Below, one piece after another: positions 1 to 8,517 of a stretch of 64,000 nt of DNA. How positions within the stretch are numbered: position 1 is the stretch's first letter; each line of letters starts with the position of its first letter. The position numbers were made by a program, and so were the translations under genes. Source of the DNA: CAVVIH01 sp963748295 (lineage in GTDB: Bacteria > Acidobacteriota > Vicinamibacteria > Vicinamibacterales > 2-12-FULL-66-21); the NCBI GenBank assembly GCA_963748295.1, contig CAVVIH010000006.1:310001-374000 (forward strand), written 5' to 3'. Under the pieces are notes generated by a model. It did not search any database. It saw only the letters and a program-made list of their open reading frames with translations, and was not told where the DNA came from.

Positions 1-900
1 GACGGCATCCTTCCATCGCGCATCGGTGTCCGGATAGTGCTGGCCGATGTCGCCCGCGCGCGCGGCGCCGAGGATCGCGTCGGTCACCGCGTGACACACG
101 ACATCGGCGTCCGAATGGCCGAGGGCGCCCCGCTCGGATGGAATGGCGACGCCGCCGAGAATCAGCGGCCGGCCTTCGACGAGCTTGTGCAGGTCGTATC
201 CGATGCCGATCCGCGTCGTCGCCGCAGGCGACGACTTCGCCGCCGCGGCGCGCGCCGCCTCGAGATCGGCTGCCGTCGTGATTTTCACGTTCGCCGAATC
301 ACCAGGGACGATGTGCACCGCATAACCGGCGTGCTCCGCAAGCGCGGCCTCGTCGGTCGCCTCGATGCCGCTGCGCCCGACGGCCACGGCTTTCTCGAGC
401 ACCTCGCGCCGAAAGGCCTGCGGCGTCTGCGCCATGTAGATCGCGTCCCGCGACAGCGTCTCGACGATCACCGGCGCCGCGTTCGCGTGCTCGACGCGCT
501 TCACGGTGTCGTGGACCGGCACCGCCACGATCGCGGCGCCATGATCGCGCGCGCCGTCGATCGCGCGCGAGATCACGTCCGGCCCCACGAACGGCCGGGC
601 TGCGTCGTGAACCAGCACGATCTGCGAGTCGCGTGCAACCGCATCGAACGCGTTGGCCACCGATGCCTGACGCGTGTCGCCGCCCTCGATCACTCTGACG
701 CCGCTGAGCCAGGCAGGCGGTGCACTGACCAGCGCGCTCGGCAGCGCGACGATCACTTCGCTGACGCGCGGATGCGACACGAACGCGTCCACCGTCTGCT
801 GAAGAATGCTCCGGCCGCCAATCTCGAGAAGCTGCTTCGGCACGCCGGCCCCGAGCCGCTTGCCGGCGCCGCCCGCCGCGATGATAGCCGTCACGTGCAT
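1..900 (-). CDS. ispDF: IspD-IspF bifunctional MEP-pathway enzyme (3' end outside window)
   Basis: The N-terminal part is 2-C-methyl-D-erythritol 4-phosphate cytidylyltransferase, with the nucleotide-binding signature IIAAGGAGKRLG near residue 5 and VPKQ just after. The second part is 2-C-methyl-D-erythritol 2,4-cyclodiphosphate synthase: it opens with GIGYDLHKL (Asp236/His238, metal ligands) and has GHSDADV (His262). The two enzymes catalyse non-consecutive steps of cytosolic isoprenoid synthesis; the intermediate kinase IspE is encoded at 11196-12110. About 300 codons are present and the IspF end is cut by the window edge. The start is the ATG at 898-900. The IspDF fusion is a known arrangement. 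Downstream lies unseen sequence; upstream is a long hairpin repeat. Confidence 0.95.
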   Translation of the reverse strand, partial: MHVTAIIAAGGAGKRLGAGVPKQLLEIGGRSILQQTVDAFVSHPRVSEVIVALPSALVSAPPAWLSGVRVIEGGDTRQASVANAFDAVARDSQIVLVHDAARPFVGPDVISRAIDGARDHGAAIVAVPVHDTVKRVEHANAAPVIVETLSRDAIYMAQTPQAFRREVLEKAVAVGRSGIEATDEAALAEHAGYAVHIVPGDSANVKITTAADLEAARAAAAKSSPAATTRIGIGYDLHKLVEGRPLILGGVAIPSERGALGHSDADVVCHAVTDAILGAARAGDIGQHYPDTDARWKDAV

Positions 901-944
901 GGATGGGGCTCAGGTACCGAGGTCAGATTTAGATTATAAGCCGC

Positions 945-1302
945 GGATTGGAGAGCACGGTGTTTGAGGCTGAGGAGCTGAACGGAGAGCACGGAGATTT
1001 CAACACGGAGGCGCGGAGGTGCGGAGGACGCACGGAGATGGCCTGTGGCCCGCCCGCCTTCGGCGGGCCGGACGAATCGGACAAGACGCCCGAATACAAG
1101 TGGCTCTGGTCGGGGCGGCCATTTGTATTCGCGCGCCTTGTTCGATTCGTGCCGCGCGTAGCGCGGCGCCACAGGCCACTCATGTCGCACCGCCTGGCTT
1201 TCAACCTCCGTGCGTCGTCCGCGTCTCCGTGGCTCCGTGTTGAAAACTTCGTGACCTCCGTCCCCTCCTCTTCCTCCAACACCGTGTCCTCTACAACCGC
1301 GA
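945..1302. repeat. Long composite inverted repeat (hairpin element, copy 1)
   Basis: This stretch of about 390 bases between ispDF and plsC has no credible gene. It is a near-continuous inverted repeat. The outer arms (about 950-1037 and 1185-1295) are built of degenerate CACGGAG words. The inner arms (1038-1106 and 1121-1181) both begin GGCCTGTGGC when read inward and run to CGAATACAA. The left inner arm contains a GC-rich mini-hairpin based on CCCGCC-TTC-GGCGGG; the right contains GCCGCGC-TAC-GCGCGGC instead. Open frames on either strand here are by-products of the repeat. The same inner arms recur at 17919-18062. It could be a MITE-like element, a structured RNA or a transcription barrier; the sequence does not decide. 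Confidence 0.85.
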
Positions 1303-1950
1303 CGGCTCATCCACATCCTGTCTCACGACCTCACGCACGCGCTCGGCAAAGTCCCGCGCTTGCGCCCGCGTGATGCCGTCGGTCGAGATCGGGTCGTGAA
1401 TCGTAATCGTCACGTCTCCCGGACATGTCATGAGGCGCCCCTTGAGCATCACGAAGCGGCTGCGCGCGATGCTGACGGGCACAACCGGCAGCTTCGAGTC
1501 GATCGCGAGGAGGAAGATGCCCCCCTTGAAGCGCGCGACGGCGCCGTCGACGCTTCGGGTGCCTTCAGGAAAAACGATGAGCGATCGCGCGCCGCTGATG
1601 AGCCGCGACATCTTCTTCAGAATTCCGGCGCCAGGATTCTTCCTGTCGACGAGCAGGTGGCCGGTGCGCCGGAGGTGCCAGCCGAGAAACGGGAAGCTGC
1701 CGAGCGAGTCCTTGGCGATGATGCGCAGCTGGACGGGAAGCGAGAAGAACACCACCGGGATGTCGTAGATGCTCTGATGATTCGCGGCGAACACGTAGCT
1801 GCGCGATCGGTCCAGCCGCTCGAGGCCGCGGACGTCGACGCGCACCCCGGTCGTCTTCAGGATCAGCCAGGCCCACGCGCGCGCGCATTTGTGGCCGAAG
1901 TCGCCGCCCGGATCGACCAGCGTCGAGAGGATCGACACCGTGCCCAGCAC
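1291..1950 (-). CDS. plsC: 1-acyl-sn-glycerol-3-phosphate acyltransferase
   Basis: Transfers an acyl group to lysophosphatidic acid in phospholipid synthesis at the inner membrane. The HX4D catalytic motif is at His58-Asp63 (NHQSIYD) and the glycerophosphate-binding FPEGTRS motif at about 127-133. The first open start is GTG at 1950, but the frame upstream (to about 2016) encodes a hydrophobic segment (TVFFLIPAIAVYTIVLG) of the kind that usually begins this family, with no start codon. A GTG overlapping the upstream gene's stop (GTGA, 2027-2030) would be the natural start but is one base out of frame. A single missing base near 2006-2015, in a run of Cs, would join them, so the true gene probably spans 1291-2030. 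Confidence 0.9.
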   Translation of the reverse strand: MLGTVSILSTLVDPGGDFGHKCARAWAWLILKTTGVRVDVRGLERLDRSRSYVFAANHQSIYDIPVVFFSLPVQLRIIAKDSLGSFPFLGWHLRRTGHLLVDRKNPGAGILKKMSRLISGARSLIVFPEGTRSVDGAVARFKGGIFLLAIDSKLPVVPVSIARSRFVMLKGRLMTCPGDVTITIHDPISTDGITRAQARDFAERVREVVRQDVDEPSRL

Positions 1951-2026
1951 GATCGTGTAGACGGCGATCGCGGGGATCAGAAAGAAGACGGTCCGCCACC
2001 AGTGGAGCGGGGGATCCGCCGGCGCG

Positions 2027-3094
2027 TCACTTGGTGTTCGTCTGCGCGCGCGACACCGCCGCCGGAGCCGCCTGCACGGCCGCGGCCGGCGCCACGGCGG
2101 CGGGCGCCGCGTTCTCGATGTAGCGCCCGAAGATCATCTTGCCCGCGGTCGTCTGCAGCACGCTCGTCACGACGACGTCGATGTTCTTGCTGATCATCCG
2201 CCGCGCGTTGTCCACCACGACCATCGTCCCGTCGTCAAGGTAGGCGACCCCCTGGTTGTACTCCTTGCCTTCCTTGAGGATGAAGACCTTCATGAACTCG
2301 CCGGGCAGCACGACCGGCTTGAGCGAGTTGGCGAGCTCGTTGATGTTGAGGACCTGCACGCCTCGCAGCTGCGCGACCTTGTTCAGGTTGAAGTCGTTGG
2401 TGACGATCTTCCCCTGCAGCGAGCGCGCCAGCTCGATGAGCTTCAGATCGACCTCGCGGACGTCCGGAAAGTCGATGTCCGAGATCATCACGTCCACGCC
2501 GGACATCTTCTGGATCTTCTGAAGAATGTCGAGGCCGCGGCGGCCGCGGTTGCGCTTGAGCGAGTCGGGCGAGTCCGCCACCAGCTGCAGTTCCTTGAGG
2601 ACGAACTGCGGAATCACCAGCGTGCCGTCGAGAAACCCGGTTTCGCAGACGTCGGCAATACGGCCGTCGATGATGACGCTCGTGTCGAGCAGGCGATAGC
2701 GCTTCTGCGGTCCTGCGTCGCGGAACAGGCTCGCGAGCCGCGCCGGTTCCAGCCACTCGCCCTTCCGCGCGCCCATGACGATCCCCAGGTAAGGGAAGAC
2801 GAGCAGGATGAAGCTGTGAAGGAAGACGACGCGCCGGTCGGTGGTATCAGCCCAGAAGAGCGCCGCCCCAATCGTCTTCGCGAGCCCGAGGCCGATGGCG
2901 CCGCCGATGAGCGCGCCGAGCAGATCGGTGACCTCGGCCTCGCGCAGGCGCGTCTCGACGATCACCATGATGACGCCCAACGCGACCCCGACCGCGATGT
3001 TGACCGTGGTGACCGGGCTGAACGGCTTGGCAAGAAGGGCCGCGTACGTGACCGCTATGACAAAGAGCGCACGAACAACCAGATGCCAGGGCAT
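2027..3094 (-). CDS. PIN-TRAM domain membrane protein (YacL-like)
   Basis: 355 residues. The first ~110 are membrane helices with short loops. A PIN-like nuclease domain follows from LLDTSVIIDGRIADV (about residue 134), with acidic positions at DTS, DFPDVREVD and TNDFNLNKVA. A C-terminal TRAM-like segment (about 260-330) contains GEFMKVFILKEGKEYNQGVAYL. The tail is Ala-rich. This matches the Bacillus YacL family, whose gene typically sits beside ispD, ispF and radA, as here. The biochemical role in RNA metabolism is not established. The start is the ATG at 3094; 97 bases separate it from radA. Confidence 0.88.
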   Translation of the reverse strand: MPWHLVVRALFVIAVTYAALLAKPFSPVTTVNIAVGVALGVIMVIVETRLREAEVTDLLGALIGGAIGLGLAKTIGAALFWADTTDRRVVFLHSFILLVFPYLGIVMGARKGEWLEPARLASLFRDAGPQKRYRLLDTSVIIDGRIADVCETGFLDGTLVIPQFVLKELQLVADSPDSLKRNRGRRGLDILQKIQKMSGVDVMISDIDFPDVREVDLKLIELARSLQGKIVTNDFNLNKVAQLRGVQVLNINELANSLKPVVLPGEFMKVFILKEGKEYNQGVAYLDDGTMVVVDNARRMISKNIDVVVTSVLQTTAGKMIFGRYIENAAPAAVAPAAAVQAAPAAVSRAQTNTK

Positions 3095-3160
3095 GTATGA
3101 AACTCCGGATCCTATGATACCGCCGCAACGTTACCGCTGAGGCTGCTCGAAGATCCGGCT

Positions 3161-3182
3161 GCAGATCTTGATACAGATCTGC
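3161..3182. terminator. Stem-loop between radA and the PIN-TRAM gene
   Basis: GCAGATCT and AGATCTGC form a perfect 8-bp stem around a 6-base loop, just past the radA stop on the minus strand. There is no following T-run, so it is at best a weak or Rho-assisted terminator or an RNA-processing site. Confidence 0.35.
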
Positions 3183-3191
3183 ACGGCGTGG

Positions 3192-4568
3192 CTACCAGTC
3201 GATCATCTGATCGAGCGCCTCGGAGATGTTCTTGACCCCCGCGACTTCCAGCCCCTCGGGCAGGTCCTCGCGCGGGCAGTTTCCCTCCGGCACGACGCAC
3301 CGGGTAAACCCCATTTGCGCCGCTTCCCGAACCCGCAGCGCCGCCTGGCTGATGGCGCGGATCTCGCCGGCAAGGCCCACTTCCCCGAACACTGCGGTGC
3401 CGGGCCGAAGCGGGCGGTTCCGCAGGCTCGACGCGATCGCGGCGACGACGGCGAGGTCGGCGGCCGGCTCGTCGACAGTCATTCCGCCGGCGACGTTGAC
3501 GAAGACGTCTTCAGCGATGAGGTTCAGGCCCGCGCGCTTCTCGAGGACCGCGAGCAGCAGCGAGAGGCGGCTTTGATCGATGCCGCTGGCCATCCGCCTG
3601 GCGTTGCCGTAGCTGCTGGTGCTGACGAGCGCCTGGACCTCGACGAGCAGCGGCCGCGATCCTTCGATGCAGCAGAGCACGGCGGACCCGGGCGCGTTCG
3701 CGGCGCGTTCGGCGAGAAACAACTGTGACGGATTCGGCACGGCGCGCAGGCCGCTGCCGGTCATCTCGAAAACGCCGAGCTCGCTGACCGCGCCAAAGCG
3801 GTTCTTCACCGCGCGAACGACGCGGTGGGAATGGTGCTTTTCGCCCTCGAAATACAGCACCGTGTCGACGATGTGCTCCAGCGCCTTGGGTCCGGCGAGG
3901 CTGCCGTCCTTGGTGACGTGGCCGACCAGGAAGGTTGGGATGTTCTGGCCCTTCGCGGCAAAGAGCAGCTGCGTGGCGGACTCGCGCACCTGGCCGATGC
4001 TGCCGGGGGCGGACTGGAACTTGAGCGAGAAGACCGTCTGAATCGAATCGACGATGACGAACGCCGGCCGCAGCCGGGCAATCTCCTCGAGGATCCGTTC
4101 GAGGCAGGTTTCCGCCAGGATGTAGAGCGGCGCCCGCTCGACCCCGAGACGCTCGCCGCGTGACTTGATCTGGTGCTCCGACTCCTCGCCCGAGCTGTAG
4201 AGCACGGGACCGACCGCTTTCGCGAAGTGCGCGGCCGCCTGCAGCAGCAGCGTCGACTTGCCGATTCCGGGCTCGCCGCCGATCAGGACCAGCGAGCCGG
4301 GCACGACGCCGCCGCCGAGCACGCGATCGAACTCGCCAATCCCGGTAGACAGCCGCTCGGCGACGACCGTGTCGATGTCCGCATACAGTTGCGGACCTGC
4401 CGCCGCCGCGAGCGCGTAGCGTTTTTCGGCGCCCGCCGCGGCCACGTCGGCCGGAACGGCGCGTTCCTCGACGAACGAGTTCCAGGCGCCGCAGTCAGGG
4501 CAGCGTCCCAGCCATTTTCCCGACTGGGAGCCGCATTCCTGACACGAAAAAACGACTTTCTGTTTCAT
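3192..4568 (-). CDS. radA: DNA repair protein RadA
   Basis: 458 residues, normal family length. An N-terminal zinc ribbon has Cys9, Cys12, Cys23 and Cys26. The RecA-like ATPase core has Walker A GEPGIGKST at 98-106 and the RadA signature KNRFG (in VKNRFGAVSELGVFEM). A Lon-protease-like C-terminal domain carries VNVAGGM and DLAVVAAIASS. RadA is a branch-migration helicase acting on recombination intermediates. The start is the ATG at 4568. Upstream is a short 7-mer repeat tract, then alr on the same strand. Confidence 0.97.
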   Translation of the reverse strand: MKQKVVFSCQECGSQSGKWLGRCPDCGAWNSFVEERAVPADVAAAGAEKRYALAAAAGPQLYADIDTVVAERLSTGIGEFDRVLGGGVVPGSLVLIGGEPGIGKSTLLLQAAAHFAKAVGPVLYSSGEESEHQIKSRGERLGVERAPLYILAETCLERILEEIARLRPAFVIVDSIQTVFSLKFQSAPGSIGQVRESATQLLFAAKGQNIPTFLVGHVTKDGSLAGPKALEHIVDTVLYFEGEKHHSHRVVRAVKNRFGAVSELGVFEMTGSGLRAVPNPSQLFLAERAANAPGSAVLCCIEGSRPLLVEVQALVSTSSYGNARRMASGIDQSRLSLLLAVLEKRAGLNLIAEDVFVNVAGGMTVDEPAADLAVVAAIASSLRNRPLRPGTAVFGEVGLAGEIRAISQAALRVREAAQMGFTRCVVPEGNCPREDLPEGLEVAGVKNISEALDQMIDW

Positions 4569-4622
4569 TGCAGAGTGCAGGTTGCAGATTGCGGATGGTC
4601 GATTGTGATTGGTGATTGCAGA
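4569..4622. repeat. Degenerate 7-mer tract (TGCAGAT type)
   Basis: The gap between alr and radA is almost entirely head-to-tail degenerate 7-mers: TGCAGGT, TGCAGAT, TGCGGAT, GGTCGAT, TGTGATT, GGTGATT, GCAGATT. No gene or promoter is evident. Confidence 0.7.
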
Positions 4623-5741
4623 TTATTCGTACACGCGTTGGATTCTCGTGCCGACACGACACAGCAATTCGTACGGAATCGTCCCGATTGCCGCCGCCAT
4701 TTCGCGGACGCCCATCGACTCCTCGCCCTGAGTGCCGACGATCACGACCTCATCGCCCGGTGCAGCGTCCATGCCGGTGACGTCGACGATCGTCATGTCC
4801 ATGCACACCGAGCCGACGATCGGCGCACGCCTCCCGCGGACGAGCATGTAGCCCCGGCCGGTCAGCCGCGTATCGAGACCGTCGGCGTAGCCCGCCGGCA
4901 CGACCGCGACGGTTCGCGGCGCATCCCCAATCGATTTCATCCCGTAACCAGTGCCCTCCCCCGGCCGCAGCCCCTTCACCGCCACGATACGGCTGTGCAG
5001 TGACAGGGCAGGTCTCAAGGTCAGTGTCGCGGCAAGCGGCGGCGGCACGACGCCGTAAAGCAGCAGGCCGGGCCGCACGTAGTCGTACCAGACCCGCTGG
5101 TCGCGCAGGAGGGCGGCGCTGTTGGCGGCGTGCGTCACGGGAGCCTTGATGCCAAGCTCCGGGAGCAGCGTCACCACCTGCTCGAACCGCTCGCGCTGCT
5201 GCGCGAACAGCGGATGGTCCGGATCGTCCGCGGTGGCGAAGTGCGTGTAGACGGCATCGATGGCGAGGTTCGGGCTTGCGGCGACGTCGGGCAGTGTGCG
5301 GCGCAGGTTGTCGTGCCGGAAACCCAGCCGGTTCATGCCGGTGTCCACCTTCAGGTGGCATCGCAGCACGACGCCGTGCTTCGAAGCCGTCTGCTGCAGC
5401 GCGCGCGCGGCGGACGGGGTCGAGATCGTCGGGGTCAGGCCGTGGCTGACGACGCCATCCAGGTCGCTGACGCTCAGCGCGCCGAACACGAGGATCGACG
5501 TCTTGACGCCGGCCTGCCGGAGCACGATCGCCTCTTCGATGTCCGCACACGCGAGCATCGCGGCGCCGGCGGATTCCAGCGCCAGCGCGACCTGCGCGGC
5601 GCCATGGCCGTAGGCGTTCGCCTTGACGACCGCGATGATTCCCGGAGGCGGCGACGCGGCGGACGAAAGGAACTGGGAGAGGGCGGCGAAGTTGGATCGG
5701 ATCGCCGCGAGATCGACTCGCGCGACGGTTGGACGGATCAC
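4623..5741 (-). CDS. alr: Alanine racemase
   Basis: 372 residues. A PLP-dependent enzyme converting L- to D-alanine in the cytosol for peptidoglycan. The Schiff-base lysine is Lys40 in VVKANAYGHGA. The second catalytic base is the Tyr in GTGYGMKSIG. The barrel motifs KVDTGMNRLGF and YVRPGLLLYG are present, and the C-terminal beta domain has VGSVCMDMTIVDVTG. The ATG at 5741 lies inside the dnaB stop (overlap 5738-5741), so the two genes are likely co-transcribed. Confidence 0.97.
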   Translation of the reverse strand: MIRPTVARVDLAAIRSNFAALSQFLSSAASPPPGIIAVVKANAYGHGAAQVALALESAGAAMLACADIEEAIVLRQAGVKTSILVFGALSVSDLDGVVSHGLTPTISTPSAARALQQTASKHGVVLRCHLKVDTGMNRLGFRHDNLRRTLPDVAASPNLAIDAVYTHFATADDPDHPLFAQQRERFEQVVTLLPELGIKAPVTHAANSAALLRDQRVWYDYVRPGLLLYGVVPPPLAATLTLRPALSLHSRIVAVKGLRPGEGTGYGMKSIGDAPRTVAVVPAGYADGLDTRLTGRGYMLVRGRRAPIVGSVCMDMTIVDVTGMDAAPGDEVVIVGTQGEESMGVREMAAAIGTIPYELLCRVGTRIQRVYE

Positions 5742-7093
5742 GGTTGCTGCTGCGGGCCTGCGTAGTTCTCGAAGCGCGTGTACTGATTGAGGAACGACAG
5801 CCGCACCGATCCGATCGGACCGTTGCGCTGCTTGCCGATGATGATCTCGGCCACGCCCTCGTCCTCGGGCTTGGTCTCTTCCTTCTCGTAGACTTCGGGC
5901 CGGTAGATGAACATCACGACGTCCGCGTCCTGCTCGATCGCACCCGACTCGCGCAGGTCGGACAGCTGCGGCCGGTGATCGGTGCGCCCTTCGGGCGCGC
6001 GGCTCAGCTGCGACAGCGCGATGATCGGGATATTCAGCTCCTTCGCCAGCCCCTTCAGCGACCGCGAAATCGCCGACACTTCCTGCTGGCGGCTCTCGAA
6101 GCGGCCGCGTCCCTGCATCAGCTGCAGGTAGTCGATCACGAGCAGGTTCAGGCCGTGTTCAGCCTTGAGCCGCCGCGCCTTGGCGCGCATTTCGAGCACG
6201 CCGATCGAGGCACTGTCGTCGATGAACACGCGGGCTTCGGCGAGCGTCCCGAGCGCGTGCGAGAGCTTGCCGTAATCCTTTTCGCTGAGGTGACCGGTGC
6301 GGAAGCGGTGGGCGTCGATGCGCGCCTCGGACGTCAGCATGCGCATGAACAGCTGCTCTTTCGACATCTCCAGGCTGAAGAAGCCGACGGTCATGTCGGT
6401 CGACGTGCCGACGTACTGCGTCATGTTCAGCACCAGGCTGGTCTTGCCCATCGACGGGCGCGCCGCGACGACGACGAGATCGCCGCGTTGGAAGCCGGTG
6501 GTGATCTCGTCGAGGTCGGCGAACCCGCTCGGCACGCCGGTGACGGCGCCCTTCGTCTGCTGCAGCTTCTCGATGGTCGTGAAGCTGCTCTGCACGAGGT
6601 CGCGCAGCGGCACGAACCCGGCGCGGATTCGATCCTCGGCGATCGCGAAAATCGCCCGCTCCGCTTCGTCGAGCAGGAGGTCCGGCTCCTGCTCCGCCTC
6701 GTACGCCTCCGAGAGGATCTTGTTGGCCGAGTGGATCAGGTTCCGCAGCGTCGATTTCTCTTTGACGATGCGGGCGTAGTACTCGACGTTGGCCGAACGC
6801 GGCACGCCGTCGGTCAGCGACGCAATGTAGGCGGGTCCGCCGACCTCGTCGAGGTCGCCGGCGCGTCCAAGCTCCTCCTTGAGCGTGATGAAATCGATCG
6901 CATGGCCGCGCTCGCTGAGCGCGACCATCTTGTCGAAGATGCGCCGGTGCGCGTCGCGGAAGAAGTCGCGCGAGTCGATCAGCTCGGCGGCGTGATTGAA
7001 CGCTTCGTTGGAGATCAGGATCGCGCCGAGCACCGAGCGCTCGGCGTCGAGACTGTGGGGAAGAGTACGTTCCGGTGCGGCGACGTCAGGCAT
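5738..7093 (-). CDS. dnaB: Replicative DNA helicase DnaB
   Basis: 451 residues. The N-terminal DnaB domain (from about residue 10, PHSLDAERSVLGAIL) mediates hexamer and primase contacts. The C-terminal RecA-like motor has Walker A ARPSMGKTS, Walker B LLVIDYLQLM, and the C-terminal motif QDADVVMFIYRPEVY. It is the 5'-3' helicase of the replication fork. Its place between rplI and alr matches the common rpsF-rpsR-rplI-dnaB order. The gap to rplI (170 bases) is repeat-rich. Confidence 0.97.
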   Translation of the reverse strand: MPDVAAPERTLPHSLDAERSVLGAILISNEAFNHAAELIDSRDFFRDAHRRIFDKMVALSERGHAIDFITLKEELGRAGDLDEVGGPAYIASLTDGVPRSANVEYYARIVKEKSTLRNLIHSANKILSEAYEAEQEPDLLLDEAERAIFAIAEDRIRAGFVPLRDLVQSSFTTIEKLQQTKGAVTGVPSGFADLDEITTGFQRGDLVVVAARPSMGKTSLVLNMTQYVGTSTDMTVGFFSLEMSKEQLFMRMLTSEARIDAHRFRTGHLSEKDYGKLSHALGTLAEARVFIDDSASIGVLEMRAKARRLKAEHGLNLLVIDYLQLMQGRGRFESRQQEVSAISRSLKGLAKELNIPIIALSQLSRAPEGRTDHRPQLSDLRESGAIEQDADVVMFIYRPEVYEKEETKPEDEGVAEIIIGKQRNGPIGSVRLSFLNQYTRFENYAGPQQQP

Positions 7094-7264
7094 CTACATT
7101 GCCAAAATTGCCAAAATTGGCCGGCTGGAATTCGCAGGTTTTCAGTTTTGGCAATTATCGCAGTTTCAGCCCGCCTTCGCCACGGCTCCGGCGAGGTCTC
7201 GCCGTAGCTCGCGTGCAATTTCCAGCGAGCGGAGGCGGACAATTCTGGCAATGCACCTAACGTC
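7094..7264. repeat. Repeat-filled gap between rplI and dnaB
   Basis: At 7095-7125 the word TTGCCAAAA is repeated, with inverted echoes at 7143-7153 (TTTTGGCAA) and 7242-7254. In the middle (7170-7240) lies CGCCTTCGCCACGGCTCCGGCGAGG followed by its rough reverse complement. That is a relative of the palindrome found inside nuoL and nuoM. No gene is seen. Confidence 0.6.
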
Positions 7265-7708
7265 CTATTCAGGGACGACCTTGACCTTGAGCTGCGCGGT
7301 GACCTCGCGGTGAATCTTCACCGGGATTGTGCTCTCCCCCAGCGCCTTGAGCGGCTCGCCGAGGTGAATCCGCTTCTTCTCGATCTCGAAGCCCTTCGTC
7401 TGCAGCGCCTGCGCGATGTCGGCGGACGTCACCGATCCGTAGAGCGTGTCGTTCTCGCCCACCCGCCTGGCGATCTCGATCTCCAGCGCCGAAATCCGCT
7501 GCGCCAGCGTCTCGGCCTGCAGCTTCTCTTCGGCGTCGCGCGCTTCGGCGACCTTCTTCTCGCGATCGATCTGCCGCTTGTTGGCCTCGGTGACCGCGAG
7601 CGCCAGCTTGCGCGGCAGCAGAAAATTCCGCGCGTAGCCTTCCGCCACCTTCACGACGTCGCCGCGCTTGCCCAGGTTGTCGACGTGTTCTCTCAGTATC
7701 ACTTCCAT
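7265..7708 (-). CDS. rplI: 50S ribosomal protein bL9
   Basis: 147 residues, usual length. The N-terminal domain has the family signature (MEVILREHVDNLGKRGDVVKV, then GYARNFLLPRKLA). A long connecting helix rich in Lys/Glu (about 45-75) leads to the C-terminal rRNA-binding domain. It binds 23S rRNA at the base of the L1 stalk. It is separated from rpsR by a 130-base hairpin repeat rather than being tightly linked. Confidence 0.97.
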   Translation of the reverse strand: MEVILREHVDNLGKRGDVVKVAEGYARNFLLPRKLALAVTEANKRQIDREKKVAEARDAEEKLQAETLAQRISALEIEIARRVGENDTLYGSVTSADIAQALQTKGFEIEKKRIHLGEPLKALGESTIPVKIHREVTAQLKVKVVPE

Positions 7709-7715
7709 GGCTGTT

Positions 7716-7838
7716 CACCTGAAACGGAGGCGGTCCGAATCACGACGATCACGAAGATCACGACGATCACGAAGCAGATTGACGTCGTGGTCGTCGTGAG
7801 CGTCGTGGTCGTCGTGACCCAGCCGTCGCTCCGTTGAC
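7716..7838. repeat. Hairpin of CACGACGAT-type repeats between rpsR and rplI
   Basis: The left arm (about 7729-7775) has repeated ATCACGACG / ATCACGAAG words. The right arm (about 7783-7837) is their inverted counterpart (GTCGTCGTG words). Both arms end in ACGGAG outward. The centre is CAGATTG. The architecture is the same as the outer arms at 945-1302, without the GGCCTGTGGC inner arms. No gene is seen. Confidence 0.7.
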
Positions 7839-7840
7839 TT

Positions 7841-8137
7841 CTAGTCAGTAACGTACGGAATCAACGCCAGCTGCCGCGCGCGCTTGATCGCGGTCTGCAG
7901 CTTCCGCTGGTGCATCGCACAGGTCCCCGAAATCCGCCGCGGCTGGATCTTGCCCCGCTCCGGGAGGAACGGCGCGAGGATGCGGACGTCCTTGTAGTTG
8001 ATGTAATCGATCTTCTCCGCGCAGAACTTGCACACGCGGCGGCGGCGGAAGAAGCCGCCTCCGCGGCGCGGCGCGTCCCCCTTGCCCTTGTCCTTGTCGC
8101 CGCCCCTGCCGCGGCCCCGGCCTCTTTCTTCGCTCAT
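7841..8137 (-). CDS. rpsR: 30S ribosomal protein bS18
   Basis: 98 residues. The basic, Gly/Arg-rich first ~28 residues are an extension. The conserved core then has VCKFCAEKIDYINYKD (Cys-x2-Cys) and GTCAMHQRKLQTAIKRARQ, which suggest the zinc-binding form of S18. It pairs with bS6 on the 30S platform. The start ATG overlaps the rpsF stop by 4 bases (8134-8137). Confidence 0.96.
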   Translation of the reverse strand: MSEERGRGRGRGGDKDKGKGDAPRRGGGFFRRRRVCKFCAEKIDYINYKDVRILAPFLPERGKIQPRRISGTCAMHQRKLQTAIKRARQLALIPYVTD

Positions 8138-8517
8138 CGCTGCACCTCGAGTTCGCGGTCGTCATCCATGTCCGAGTCGCCACGGGATTCGCCGGGCGCC
8201 GGCTCAGGCGGCAGCCCGCGCGCGATGCGGCGGCGCGCCTGGTTGGACTTGCGCGCCTCGCGCGTCCGCTCGGCCACCCGCAGCTCCTCGTCGACCCGCA
8301 CCACGAGGTGACGGATCACCTGATCGATGACGCGCAGGCGCCGATCGATTTCCTTCATCAGCTCGCCGGACCCGCTGATGGTTTCCACCACATACGTCCC
8401 CTCGCGATGATGGCCGATCTCGTAGGCGAGCTTCCGCCGGCCCCAGTTCTCGGTTTTGTCGAGCGTGCCGGTGTAGCGCTGGATGATCTGTTCGATCTGC
8501 GCGTGCAGGTCGGTCAC
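8134..8517 (-). CDS. rpsF: 30S ribosomal protein bS6 (5' end broken)
   Basis: The open frame from GTG 8517 gives 127 residues with NWGRRKLAYEI and GTYVVETISG, typical of S6, but lacks the first beta strand. That strand is present upstream in the same frame (TELVYIVTPDASDQEV, 8518-8562), yet no ATG, GTG or TTG opens the frame before an in-frame stop at 8578-8580. An ATG at 8579-8581 is one base out of frame; removing one base between 8560 and 8579 restores a full-length S6. A sequencing insertion is likelier than a non-standard start. The C-terminal tail (about 95-127) is acidic and Arg-rich. Confidence 0.93.
   Translation of the reverse strand: MTDLHAQIEQIIQRYTGTLDKTENWGRRKLAYEIGHHREGTYVVETISGSGELMKEIDRRLRVIDQVIRHLVVRVDEELRVAERTREARKSNQARRRIARGLPPEPAPGESRGDSDMDDDRELEVQR

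Noticed and set aside
37..939. Long plus-strand open frame opposite ispDF, and similar long antisense frames throughout
   Set aside because: High GC makes antisense frames open; they are Arg/His-rich with no family motifs, while the opposite strand has recognised proteins.
948..1373. Short predicted proteins (NTEARRCGGRTE-like) in the 901-1290 gap
   Set aside because: They are translations of CACGGAG repeats and the hairpin element.
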